Positions 37,829-47,128 of a DNA stretch of 64,000 bases are shown here, in pieces. The notes under the pieces were generated by a model. That model was not told the DNA's origin, ran no database searches, and saw nothing but the letters and a program-made list of their open reading frames with translations. Position 1 is the stretch's first letter, and the number at the start of each line of letters is the position of its first letter. The position numbers were made by a program, and so were the translations under genes. Location: positions 3,844,001-3,908,000 of the forward strand of contig NW_024467120.1 of assembly GCF_017591425.1 (NCBI RefSeq), written 5' to 3'. The stretch comes from Ochotona curzoniae (Eukaryota; Chordata; Mammalia; Lagomorpha; Ochotonidae).

Positions 37829-38596
37829 TAGCTGGGGATAAGAGCTCAGGGAGCCACGGAAGCGGGGAATTTGAAAAGGAGCTGAGCAGAGACTCAGGGA
37901 GCCGCCTTGAGCGGGAAGCGTACGCTAGGTTCGCGGGATAGCGACAAGAGTAAGCTCACCAGAAGTGGTAACAATATGGGAAATTCAAATTCTTCAGTAC
38001 ACATGCAGTGTTTACTGCAGAAGCTACTGAAGAGGAATGGAACGCCGGTAAAGGCACAGACAGTACTTTCATTTTTGCAGATAGCACAGCGGCATGTTCC
38101 GTGGTTTCTAGAGGAGAGACTCCTAACGCTGCCACAGTGGGAGCGTTTAGGTCAAGACTTAGCCCGAGCGGCTCAGCATAAGCCCCTACCACCGGGGACC
38201 GTAGGGTTCTGGATGTTCGTTAGATCTTGCCTAGCGGATAAGTCAGGAAAGTACAGAGAGATAATACAGGAGGGAGAGGAGGTTCTCCGAAACATGCAGG
38301 AAGAAGCCTCTACTTGGGGAAGGAGTGAACAGGGGAGTTCAGAATCTGAAAGTGACAGCGAATCTCATGAAAAATCAGGCGAGGAGCTAGACCAGCTCAC
38401 CGACAAGATGAACAGGGCCTCATTGGACTCCCGCATGGGCTCCCGCAAGCCGCCTCAGCAGCCTCCCTCGGGTGACCCACCGGTGAACCCTAGCGCCCCT
38501 CCTTGGCCTGCGTGGCCAGAGAGGGGTGCGGGATTTGGCTGGCGGGACCTTGTGGAGCCCGGCCAGGTGTTCCCTGTTCATGAGGATAGGAACGCT

Positions 38597-38613
38597 GGGG
38601 GGGGGGGGGGGGG
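38597..38613 (+). repeat. Run of 17 G at the gag frame break
   Basis: The matrix/proline-rich open frame enters this homopolymer and the capsid frame leaves it in a different phase. Runs of this length are unstable in reverse transcription, replication and sequencing. Confidence 0.9.
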
Positions 38614-39493
38614 CCATGGCCGCGGTTTTACCTCCCCCTTGATTTCAAAGTGATTAAGGATTTGAAAACAGCCGTTGATTCTTATGGTGTGCATGCCCCC
38701 TTTACAATCGCGCTGCTAGAACAGATTAGTTTTAATGCCCTGACCCCAGATGATTGGAAACAGTTGGCCAGAGCCACTCTCTCCCCTGGCCAATATCTGG
38801 TCTGGTGGGCCGCATACCGTGAACTGGCCATGGACCAGGCACAGCGTAACGCACAAGGTGGAAACAGGGAATGGAATGCCGATATGCTGCTGGGAGAGGG
38901 AGCTCGGGCAGGAAACAATAATCAACATGAGTATCCTGAACCAGTTTATGGCCAGATTCAACAAATAGGCCGTACTGCGTGGCGAGCTCTACAGAGTAAA
39001 GGGGACCTCCGTTTTTCCATCTCTAAAGTGACTCAGGGGTCTAACGAGCCCTACGCTGATTTTGTGAGTCGCCTCATGGAGGTAGCAGGAAAGCTTTTCC
39101 CCGATGTAGAGCAGGCTATGCCTCTGGTCAAGCAGCTGGCTTACGAGAATGCTAACAAATGGTGCCGTGAGGCCATCCGTCCCTGGAAACATAAAGATCT
39201 AGATACATGGATAAAGATTTGCAGGGATGTTCATGATCAAGTTACTGCAGGGGTGGTACAAGCCAGAGAGCAAGCAAAAGTGTTGGGGGCGATGATTAAA
39301 GGCAAAGAATCGGGAGGTAGGACGTGCTTCCGGTGCGGCAAGCCTGGCCACTCCAAAAGGGAGTGTAGACAGGGCCGAGATGCACAATCAACACCTAAAC
39401 CAGGTCTCTCCCCTAAGTGCGGCAAAGGGAATCATTGGGCGAATGAATGTAGGTCCAGACAGGATATTACAGGACAGCCTTTGGATTATGGTG

Positions 39494-39546
39494 CTCGGCC
39501 AAAAAACGGGCCGAGGGGCCCAGCACTTCGGGGCCCCAGCAGAGTG
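39494..39546 (+). promoter_or_regulatory. gag-pro -1 ribosomal frameshift signal
   Basis: A AAA AAC at 39501-39507 is in register with the gag frame (codons AAA 39502-39504, AAC 39505-39507) and is a classic slippery heptamer, the type used at the gag-pro junction of mouse mammary tumour virus. After a 7-base spacer, GGGGCCC (39515-39521) pairs with GGGCCCC (39531-39537) in a 7-bp stem with a 9-base loop. Loop bases CACTT (39524-39528) can pair with GAGTG (39542-39546), giving a possible but tight pseudoknot. Upstream, CTCGGCC (39494-39500) can pair with GGCCGAG (39509-39515), placing the heptamer in the loop of a competing hairpin. The pro frame is open directly after the shift. Confidence 0.87.
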
Positions 39547-40439
39547 TACGGGGTGCAATCCAACAGCCCAACATCCTTCGGGCTACCCCAGGAAGCGCAG
39601 GATTGGACCTCTGTGCCGCCTTCCACCTGGTATTAACTCCGGAAATGGGACCACAAGCTTTAGACACCACCTTCTCTGGCCCACTTCCTCCAGATACTGT
39701 GGGCCTTGTTTTTGGTCACAGTTCCAAGACCCTGAAGGGGCTGGTAGTACACCCAGGGGTCATAGATTCTGATTATACTGGAGTAGTTAAAGTAATGGTA
39801 TCCTCCCCCAGAGGTGTCACTGTAATTATCCCTGATGAGCGCATTGCCCAGCTTCTTGTTTCACCCAGTTGTCACAGGAGATGGCGGAGTCGTTCTGCTC
39901 CACGCGGAAGCCAAGGCTTTGGCTCCTCTGGTGATGCCCTTGTCAATTTGTCAGTTGCCTTGCAAAATCGCCCCATGGCCACCTTAACTATTAAAGGAGT
40001 TCCATTTGAAGGTCTTTTAGACACGGGAGCAGATGTGAGCATTATCCGACAGGGTGATTGGCCCAAGGACTGGCCCATCCAACAAACTTCACAAACCCTA
40101 CGGGGACTTGGAGTGGCCAATCAGCCTAGGCAAAGTGCAGTTGTATTGTCATGGCAAGATAAAGAATGACATCAAGGATCATTTCAGCCCTACGTCTGCC
40201 CCATTCCTGTGACTCCATAGGGACGGGAAGTGCTCAGCGCCATGGGCTTGCAGCTGAGCAATCAGTTTAATCAAGTAGGAAGCTTGCAAGCCTGGCACAT
40301 TATGGCAAGTATGGGATATTCAGGAAAAGGGATAGGCAAAGAAGAGCAGGGAAATGTGGATCCTGTTAGCGCCCGACCCAAGTTAGGACGACAGGGACTG
40401 GGTTTTCAGCAGGGGCCGCTGCCAAACAGCAGCCATTAA
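39507..40439 (+). pseudogene. pro: pro: dUTPase-protease-G-patch, with two in-frame stops
   Basis: Read in the -1 frame relative to gag. A dUTPase comes first: the SAGLDLCAAF start motif near 39595, GLVFGHSS near 39700 (His where dUTPase motif 2 usually has Arg), GVIDSDYTG near 39757 and the Gly-rich RGSQGFGSSG near 39905. A retroviral aspartic protease follows, with the catalytic LLDTGADVS near 40013. TGA at 40167-40169 and TAG at 40218-40220 interrupt the frame within the protease. The same frame then continues through the protease C-terminus (GREVLSAMGLQL) into a G-patch (MGYSGKGIGKEEQG, then RQGLGF) and ends at TAA 40439. The order dUTPase, protease, G-patch is a betaretrovirus hallmark. 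The stops should prevent a full product. Confidence 0.9.
40400..40406 (+). promoter_or_regulatory. Candidate pro-pol -1 slippery site (GGGTTTT)
   Basis: G GGT TTT is in register with the pro frame (codons GGT 40401-40403, TTT 40404-40406), fits the X XXY YYZ rule and lies 33 bases before the pro stop. The pol frame is open in -1 immediately after it. I see only a weak stem downstream (CAGC 40407-40410 with GCTG 40418-40421), so the site is supported by position and register more than by structure. Confidence 0.55.
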
Positions 40440-40939
40440 AAATCACTTGGGTGTCCAATGGACCCGTGTGGGTGTCGCAATGGCCCCTTACCCATGAAAA
40501 ACTGTTGGCTGCTCAGGAGCTTGTCATGGAACAATTAACCCTAGGGCATATAGTCCCCTCCACATCACCTTGGAATACCCCTATTTTTGTGATCAAGAAA
40601 AAGTCAGGCAAATGGCGATTGTTGCATGATCTTCGCGCCATTAATGCCACCATGCAGCCTATGGGTGCCGTGCAACTTGGTGTTCCATTAGCCACTGCCG
40701 TTCCTAGAGATTGGTACTTAATTAAACATCAATTGGCCCTTGTCATTTATATTTATAATTTTTTGATGTTAAATTTGGATGGCTGGTCTGCTGCCGAACG
40801 CCATGCCCTGGGTTGCGGCATTACTCAGGAACAAGTGATATGGAAGGATGTGTTAACTAAACAGTGGAAGGGCCCGCATCCGGTGTTAAGGCGGACGCGA
40901 GGTGCAGTTTGTGTTTTTCCGCAGGAAGCCCCTGTGTGA
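40406..40939 (+). pseudogene. pol: pol remnant: RT N-terminus fused to integrase C-terminus
   Basis: Read in -1 relative to pro. It begins with the RT fingers ([19 protein letters not shown], then [17 protein letters not shown] near 40600). The RT similarity ends after RDWYLI near 40722. The frame continues straight into integrase C-terminal sequence (SAAERHALG near 40790, [15 protein letters not shown] near 40840, then RG-V-VFPQ) and stops at 40939. The RT palm with its YxDD site, the thumb, RNase H and the integrase zinc-binding and catalytic core are all missing, roughly 2 kb. The fused frame stays open across the join, so the deletion is in phase or selection-neutral chance. No polymerase or integrase activity is possible. 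Confidence 0.88.
40909..40925 (+). promoter_or_regulatory. Candidate env 3' splice acceptor
   Basis: TTTGTGTTTTTCCGCAG|G, with the junction after 40924, is a short pyrimidine tract followed by CAG within the end of the integrase frame, 70 bases before the env ATG. Betaretroviral env acceptors usually lie in this part of pol. Assigned by motif and position. Confidence 0.5.
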
Positions 40940-40994
40940 ATACCAGAGCGCCTAACGAGAGTGGTGAGAGCCTCCGTGCCAGACAACATCCAAG

Positions 40995-41339
40995 ATGAAG
41001 CCCTGGACGCTCAGGCTGGTGATCCTGCTGGTAACACTGCTGCCTCCCGGAACACTGAGCCAACAGCTTCAACTATGGGCGATCGTGAAGGCATGGCCAG
41101 TGCCATTACTGGTGACCAATAATTCATCAATGCTGCCCCCATTCTTCAACACTGATGCGACTATTGGACTACTGGTGGTGCCCCTGGACAACACCACAGT
41201 GCCATCCACGAACCGGACAATTCAATTGCACGGATCGGTTTGTTTTCAAAGCCGGCCGTGGACAAATGGGACCAGACTTTGCATCCTATTGGCAAACCAG
41301 ACCATTGGACGATTTCAGAGGAACAGCTCAGGAGGATGA
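40995..41339 (+). pseudogene. env: env: signal peptide and start of surface subunit, truncated
   Basis: ATG at 40995 opens a 114-codon frame. Residues 1-22 form a signal peptide with a Leu/Val-rich core (LRLVILLVTLLPPG) and a likely cleavage after LS. The rest contains about seven Asn-glycosylation sequons (NNS/NSS, NTT, NRT, NGT, NQT, NSS), as expected for the outer surface of a retroviral glycoprotein. It ends at TGA 41337-41339. A further stretch that may be env reads in another frame to 41473 (ending MVMAARLD). A normal env is five to six times longer, so most of the receptor-binding and membrane-anchor coding sequence is absent. Confidence 0.75.
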
Positions 41340-41473
41340 GCACATCTCCTGACGGGTCAGGTACCCTGCTTTTTTGCCAGCACTCACAATGCAGGAACCA
41401 TTTCGTGACTGGGAGTTTGTCAGCTCCTCCCTCGTTGTATGGACCAATGGTCATGGCCGCCAGACTGGACTGA

Positions 41474-41915
41474 CTGCCAGAGCACTGTCACCCTTGTAGG
41501 GTGGCTCCTGGCTGAACTTGTCCAATCTGTTTCTGACTTATACTAATGACTGCGGAACCATGGACTAATTGATTGTTGAAGTGTTTATCCTTTGCTAAGT
41601 AGTGGGCTGGAATGATTGGTGTATGCATGCTTGTGATGATCTGAGAGCCTGGGCCATTCGCACTCTATGCAGACGCATTTCAGCAACAGCAGCAGCAACA
41701 GGTGCTGTTACTGCAGGTTGTCATGGCCTTCACTAGACAAGAATCCCCTGAGGTATGGCTTAACATGATGGACTGGTAGCCAAAGACAGGTAAGTATCCG
41801 GTAAGGCTCTACCAACCTAAGCCAGGCGCCACGAGCCAGGTGGTTAGCTGATGACGGGTAAGGAGAGCCTACTCCGGAACACCTAAGACAGACACAGTCC
41901 CGTGATTAATAAAAC
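41474..41915 (+). other. Pre-LTR non-coding tail of the provirus
   Basis: Apart from the short TM-like stretch, no frame is open for long here. It holds CAG|GTAAGT at 41787-41795, a perfect consensus 5' splice site close to the 3' LTR. Confidence 0.6.
41641..41736 (+). pseudogene. Possible env transmembrane-subunit remnant (fusion-peptide-like)
   Basis: A short open stretch reads RTLCRR followed by the Ala/Thr/Gly-rich segment ISATAAATGAVTAG, then stops at TAG 41734-41736. Basic residues followed by a small hydrophobic segment resemble a furin-type site plus fusion peptide at the start of a retroviral TM subunit. The call rests on composition and on its position between the env start and the polypurine tract. 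The rest of the subunit is missing. Confidence 0.4.
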
Positions 41916-41928
41916 AGAAAGGGGGAGC
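41916..41928 (+). other. Polypurine tract
   Basis: AGAAAGGGGGAGC directly abuts the TG of the 3' LTR. This is the expected plus-strand primer for reverse transcription, and it is intact. Confidence 0.88.
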
Positions 41929-42434
41929 TGTGGGGAGCTGTAGGGAGCCTGCATCCTACACCCTAGATGGACGGCGCCAGACTGCCGCTTCCTCCTGTGC
42001 TAGAAAAAACAAGCTACAGGAAATCTGCTGTGATTGGCCCAGGGGTGTGTGGATGGCGCGTGGACAGCGCGTGATCTGTGCGATGATTGGCCTGCCCACT
42101 GCGTGCACAGGTGACCTTTACTTCGATTGGCCGGGTTACCCAGTATATAAGGGAGCCAGAGAACTGGGGCGGGGAGAGAGAGCGCACCTCGGAGAGAGTG
42201 CACCCCTCGGAGAGAGAGAGCGCACCCCGCAGAGAGAGAGAGCGCACCCCGCAGAGAGAGAGCGCACCCCGCAGAGAGAGAGAGCACCTCGCGATGGTGT
42301 GGCTGCTGCGTGGCTGCACGGCGGCTGCCGCACACCCACCTCGCGCACCAGTTTTGCTGTGTCTTCTCCACAATAAAGGCTCTGCAAAGACAACAAGTGT
42401 CCGGGTTTGACTTGCTGGCCAAGGGACCCTGACA
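41929..42434 (+). repeat. 3' LTR of the provirus (506 bp)
   Basis: Same structure as the 5' LTR: TG...CA ends, three ATTGG boxes, TATATAA at 42144-42150, purine array at about 42175-42293 with roughly six units, AATAAA at 42372-42377. Outside the array it differs from the 5' copy at 42071, 42081 and 42311 and at a few bases around 42170-42175. Confidence 0.95.
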
Positions 42435-42440
42435 GACTCC
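42435..42440. repeat. Target-site duplication, 3' copy (GACTCC)
   Basis: Exact match to 37255-37260. Confidence 0.93.
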
Positions 42441-42868
42441 CACACAGGTATTTCTCGGGTACCATAGGTCCTGTGGCCACTGTGAAATCCTACAGTCAGA
42501 GCGCAGCCGTCACTCTGGTCACATCACGGAGTGGCTTCCAAGTAGGATTTACATTCCTCGTAGTGTGGCACACAGGGACACTGCTGGCCACGTGGGCCTG
42601 AGACCAACAGTGGGGTGGTTCATCGTGAAGCAGCACTCTGACCTCCTGTCGCTCATCTGTCACTCAGTTCTGGGTTGTACCACTAGCCTAGAACACACAT
42701 CTGAAGCCATGCCTGGTTGCCATGGTGGTGGGTGTGGGTGTGTGTGTGTTTCCCACTTAGCCCACTGTGCCAGCACAGCTTACCCACTTTCCACTGAGCT
42801 CCACAGAGCTTACTAGGGTGCTAAAGCTGAAAACCTTTCTGGGCCAGGCCAAGTGTTGCTGTTTGTCC

Positions 42869-42870
<2 letters not shown>

Positions 42871-42908
<38 letters not shown>
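42871..42908. repeat. (AC)19 microsatellite
   Basis: Uninterrupted AC run about 430 bases beyond the provirus. Confidence 0.98.
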
Positions 42909-42910
<2 letters not shown>

Positions 42911-44082
42911 TGGAAAGTGGTCCCAGATTTAATTAAGTGATGCATGAGGCAACAGTCAAATACCCAATTAGTGACTGACACAGCTGCCACAAGAAGGGGC
43001 AATACATAGTTTATGGGTGGGTTTTTTTTTTTTTTGGCTTGTTTGTTTTGTTTAATTCAAATTGTAACAAAAGGTCAGTCACATCCAAAAAATGTGAGCC
43101 CTTTCGCCCGACGAGGCTGGAAAACAAAAGCTCAGTAGACAAGTCAGAAAACTTTCTAGCCACAGAGAAATGACCATGAACTGTGTCTATTCATGCCGTG
43201 CTTGGGGCAGAATGGAAGAGGGCACTAGAGGGTCAGTGCCTGTTTCTCTCAATCATGCCCGGATGTGCAAGGCCAAACACCCCCAGCCCAAAGAAAGAAA
43301 ACAAAACACCACCAAGGGGCTGGAGACCCAAGCACTGCCCCCTTCTGGATAAGGGGCCAGCGGACCCACCTTCCTCCTGTTTCGGAACTTTAGACCTTAA
43401 AGGTCACACTCGTACCTCGAGATGACGCAGCAGCAGAGTTAAATGAATTGCCAGTTCCTAAGAAAAACGCTTACTTTCACATTGGCAGTGCTGCGTTCGG
43501 CCGCGCATGGCAATGAAGAATGTTATATTCTCTTTTGTAAATTACCAAAAAGTAGAACAACAGCTCGACCACAGACACTCTGAATTACCAAGAATTACCA
43601 CACTGCGATTCTGGTGAGTGAGAACCCCTCTCTCCCTGCTGTTTAGCCTTCAACCAGGCTCATCCATGACCGTGCCATGCTCACAGACGTGTGCCTAGAA
43701 TGTAGACTTAACAGGCGATCGCGCACTTGTGTTCACAGCGTCCTAACTGAACCTCCGCATAGGACTAGCCACGTTAAGTGTCCATTTCTGAAGTTTGGTT
43801 TTTCCCCCCGCTCACTGCGATTCTGCAGGCAGCTTTGTTATGCTGACCACCGAGCTTCTTCTTGCCGATTTCTGATAACTTTCACAAGCGCCGCACACAC
43901 AATAAGGTCTCCAGGAATGTTTGTCAACTGACTGCTCTCCACAACGCCGATTCCAATCGCGAGAAATCAGACCCTTCTGATGCGCGTATGATGTAAGCAA
44001 AACCCTCCCAAAGAGGGATGTTAGACATTCTACAATTTTGTATCTTTTGCACAGAAAACTCTCAAGAATTTCTTCTTTTTTT

Positions 44083-44150
44083 CCCCTAAGATTTTATTTA
44101 TTCTCACTGGAAAGGCAGCTCTATAGAGAGGACAGAGAAAGCTCTTTCAG
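44083..44150 (-). repeat. CSINE tail fragment, minus strand
   Basis: AAGATTTTATTTATTCTCAC and TGGAAAGGCAGCTCTATAGA are the SINE tail in complement. An AGAAAACTCTCAAGAATT(T/C)C direct repeat at 44053 and 44149 may be its target-site duplication. Confidence 0.6.
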
Positions 44151-44717
44151 AAAACTCTCAAGAATTCCGACATCAAAAATTCCCCAAGGCAGAGTAAAAA
44201 CACACAGACGTTGCTATATTTCCCTCCCGAAGCACAAGAAGAAAAAGCAACTTTCCTCCATTTGTGTGCACAGAGAGACCGTCTTTTGAAATCATGCAAA
44301 ACAGCTAAACGTAGCAGCAAACTGTCAGAAACTGTCAAGTGAAATAATAATTATTGATTGGTGCATTGAAATTAAAAATGAATATAGCTTAATCAGTGAG
44401 GATGACTTTAATAAAAAAAGCATTTAATCCAAACCTAGAAAACTCAGCGAATGTGCCAATCAAAAGAAAACAATGACAGTAGGCAAGCAAAAATGAATGT
44501 GGTCAACTTCCCCTGGGAAACAACTACAGTCTCCCCTCACACTGGCAACAAAATCCACGCCCGCCCCTGTGCCCCAACACATACACACCTTTAGTTCACT
44601 CCAAAGCTGCTCTGGGCTTCAAGGCCTTTCCTGCACCAACCTGATCTGCCTCCCTTCACCACCACTCCCATCCCAATCTCCCAGGTCTGAGGTCTCTGCA
44701 CAAAAATTTAATCTCAC

Positions 44718-45050
44718 GGGCCCGGAGCGGTGGCGCAGTGGTTAAGGTCCTCGCCTTGCACGCCCGGGATCCCATATGGGCGCCAGTTCTATCCCGGCAG
44801 CCCCGCTTCCCTTCCAGCTCCCTGCTTGTGGCCCAGGAAAGCAGTCGAGGACGGCCCAAAGCTTTGGGAACCTGCACCCGCGTGGGAGACCCGGAAGAGT
44901 CTCCTGGCTTCGGACTGGCATAGTATCGACCCGTTGCGCTCACTTGGGGAGTGATTCATCGGACGGAAGATCTTCCTCTCTGTCTCTCCTCTCTGTATAT
45001 CCGCCTTTCCAATAAAAAAATAATAAAAATAAATCTTTTTTTAAAAAAAA
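44718..45050 (+). repeat. Young CSINE
   Basis: GGGCCCGGAGCGGTGGCGCA head and AATAAAAAAATAATAAAAAT tail; flanked by AAATTTAATCTCACG and AAATTCTATCTCACG. Confidence 0.94.
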
Positions 45051-45147
45051 TTCTATCTCACGAGAAGCTTTTTCCTTCAGTCAAATAAAATGATTCCCTG
45101 AGCCTTCTCTGACCCTCTTTTCCCTAACATGACATTCTCCAATGTCT

Positions 45148-45424
45148 TTATTTTAAATTTGAAAGGCAAAGTGAGAGGGAAGGGGGAGGGGGAGAGGTAG
45201 AGGGTTCTCCCATCTGCTGATTCATTCCCAAACAGCTACGATCATCAAGATTGAAACAGACAGAACCCCATCCAGGCGAGCGCGGGGGCCCGAGCATTTT
45301 CCCAAGCACACTAATAAGGAGCTGGACGGGAAGCAGAGCTATGGAGACTCAAGCCAGAGCTGCCATACAAGATGTCAGTGTCACAGGCAGGGGCTTAACC
45401 TGCTGAGCCAAGACACCTGCCCCC
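45148..45424 (-). repeat. CSINE (old), minus strand
   Basis: TATTTTAAATTTGAAAGGCA tail complement, CCATCTGCTGATTCATTCCC and TTAACCTGCTGAGCCAAGAC. Confidence 0.8.
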
Positions 45425-45646
45425 TGCTGCAATTTCTCGTCTGGAAACACAAGGCATACTTCATGTGTTCCCTTGTAATTTCTCTCCCATAAGAAGGGAC
45501 ACTCTCCATCGGCAAGCACTGAGATCATCTTGTCATTTTTCTGTCCCCAGGTCTGGCACAGCGGCGACATTAAGTCAAGACTTGGTTTATAAGAATGAAC
45601 CAAGTGTCTTACTGCCTCTCCAATAAGATATAAAAACATGACTGAG

Positions 45647-45892
45647 GGGCCCAGAGCAGTAGCCTAGCAGCTAAAGTCCTTGCCTTGTACGTGGCAGTAG
45701 ATGAAGATCCAAGAACTTGTGTCCGTGCCACCCACAGCAAACACCTGAACATGAGTTTCCGGCCCCTGGCATTGGCCTGGCTTGTCCCTGATCCTTGCAG
45801 ACATCTGGTGTGTGAACCAGCACATGTGAGGATTTGTGTATTTCTCATTCTCTTTCTCCTCTCTATCAAAAAATAATTTTTTAAAAATTAAA
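45647..45892 (+). repeat. CSINE, internally rearranged
   Basis: GGGGCCCAGAGCAGTAGCCT head, then a body missing the usual GATCCCA block, and a CTCATTCTCTTTCTCCTCTC end. Confidence 0.7.
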
Positions 45893-46288
45893 AGAACGTG
45901 AGACTTACACTTGACACACTCAAAACATGACTTAGCCCCAGCCATTTCTAAACCATTCCTGCTGTTACACCTCTTAACCCGATCGTAAACCAGAAGACAG
46001 TTCTGTCATGACAACTCTTAGTCTTCACTCATTCATAGATTTCCCCAAATGCTTCTCATGGGTTGCACGCTGAGTAATTTTCAACACAGATAAAAATCAA
46101 GAGCTACCATGAACAAGATCCCAGCTTCTACTTATCTCAAACTATGCAGGCTACTAATCCTGAAGCATTATTTGCGCATTCTTTCAAAACAAACTGTATC
46201 TTGCGTAACATGTATGTTTGCAAGGTCGACTAAGAGGATGTAACATGGCCATGCTATAGTCTTGTATGTATGTGTGTGTGTATGTATG

Positions 46289-46576
46289 TGTTTGAAAAGT
46301 CAGGGTTACAAAAGAGAGAGGGAGAGACAGAGAAACAGAAACAGAGCTCTTTCATCTTCTGGTTCACTCCCTTAAAGGCCACAATAGCCAGGGTTGAGCC
46401 AGGAAGAAGCCACGCGCCAGGAGGCTCTTCCAGATCTCCCACATGCGTAGCAGGAGACCCACTTACCTGGGCCATCTTCCATTGCTTTCCCAGGTGCAGT
46501 AACATGGAGCTATGGGAGGTGGAGTAACCAGGACGCAAACCAATGCCCACATGGGATGTCGGGGTAGTTGCTCAAA
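46289..46576 (-). repeat. CSINE (old), minus strand
   Basis: GTTTGAAAAGTCAGGGTTAC, TTCATCTTCTGGTTCACTCC, GGGCCATCTTCCATTGCTTT and ACATGGGATGTCGGGGTAGT. Confidence 0.78.
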
Positions 46577-46674
46577 AAGCTCCAGAGGAATGGGTATTTA
46601 TGAAAAAGTATGCATAGATTTAAAAACTTGTTTTGCAACAAAATAAATGTATTGTTTAAGAGTCCATTTCTTGG

Positions 46675-46990
46675 GGCCCGGCAGCATGGTCTAGCAGCTA
46701 AATCTCGCCTTGAATGTGCCAGGATCCCACATGGGTGCTGGTTCTATTCCCGGCAGCTCCACTTCCCATCCAGCTCCCTGCTTGTGGCCTGGGAAAGCAG
46801 TCAAGGATGGCCCAATGCTTTAGGACCCTGCACCGTGTGGGAGACCTGGAAGAGGTTCCTGGTTCCCAGGTTCGGATCAGTGCAGCACCGGCCGTTGCAG
46901 TCACTTGGGGAGTGAATCATCGGACAGAAGATCTTCCTGTCTCTCTTCTTCTCTATATATCTTTGTAATAATAATAATAATAAAAAAAAG
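46675..46990 (+). repeat. CSINE with target-site duplication
   Basis: GGGGCCCGGCAGCATGGTCT head and ATAATAATAATAATAAAAAA tail; AAGAGTCCATTTCT before and AAAAGTCCACTTCT after. Confidence 0.93.
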
Positions 46991-47108
46991 TCCACTTCTC
47001 CACAGCTTTTTGAAGTACCCCATAATTGTTGCTCTCACTCAGGACATCAAGTGTGAACAACAATCCCAATTTCCCACTTTGCTCCAAAAGATGCTGCATT
47101 GAATTATG

Positions 47109-47128
47109 ATACACACACACACACACAC
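47109..47128. repeat. (AC)10 microsatellite
   Basis: Short AC run. Confidence 0.95.

Larger units (their letters stand above)
37976..39636 (+). pseudogene. gag: gag, betaretrovirus-like, frame-broken
   Basis: Gag would assemble the particle. It starts at ATG 37976 with MGNSNSS, a myristoylation-type N-terminus (Gly2, Ser6). The first open stretch covers matrix and an acidic Ser/Glu-rich and then Pro-rich region with a PSAP late-domain motif at 38489-38500 (Tsg101 binding in relatives). A run of 17 G at 38597-38613 then changes the frame. The capsid continues in the new frame to TAA at 39636, with DFKVIKDLKTA near its start and the major homology region (QGSN-EPYADFVSRL) near 39030-39080. Two zinc knuckles follow: CFRCGKPGHSKREC (39325-39366) is complete, while the second (39409-39450) has serine where the first cysteine is expected. 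Total about 550 codons, close to family length. The frame change could be a real mutation or a homopolymer miscall. Confidence 0.9.
37261..42434 (+). mobile_element. Internally deleted betaretrovirus-like (class II) endogenous provirus
   Basis: A 5.17-kb provirus with two LTRs that begin TG and end CA, flanked by an exact 6-bp duplication (GACTCC). Six bases is the usual duplication for betaretrovirus-like integrases. Order: LTR, primer site, leader with splice donor, gag, dUTPase-protease with G-patch, RT stub joined to the integrase C-terminus, env start, env remnant, polypurine tract, LTR. A dUTPase within the pro frame plus a G-patch after the protease is characteristic of betaretroviruses. 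Complete relatives are roughly 8-9 kb, so about 3-4 kb of pol and env is absent. The LTRs differ by only about half a dozen substitutions outside their purine repeat, so the insertion is young. It cannot be autonomous: there is no RT active site, RNase H, most of integrase or most of Env, and gag and pro carry breaks. Kinship with the rabbit betaretrovirus-like family RERV-H is possible but untested. Confidence 0.95.
42441..44717. other. Unique 3' flank of the provirus
   Basis: AC microsatellite and a SINE tail fragment; otherwise unrecognised. 44,490-44,715 is C-rich and may be an L2 scrap, but I would not assert it. Confidence 0.55.
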
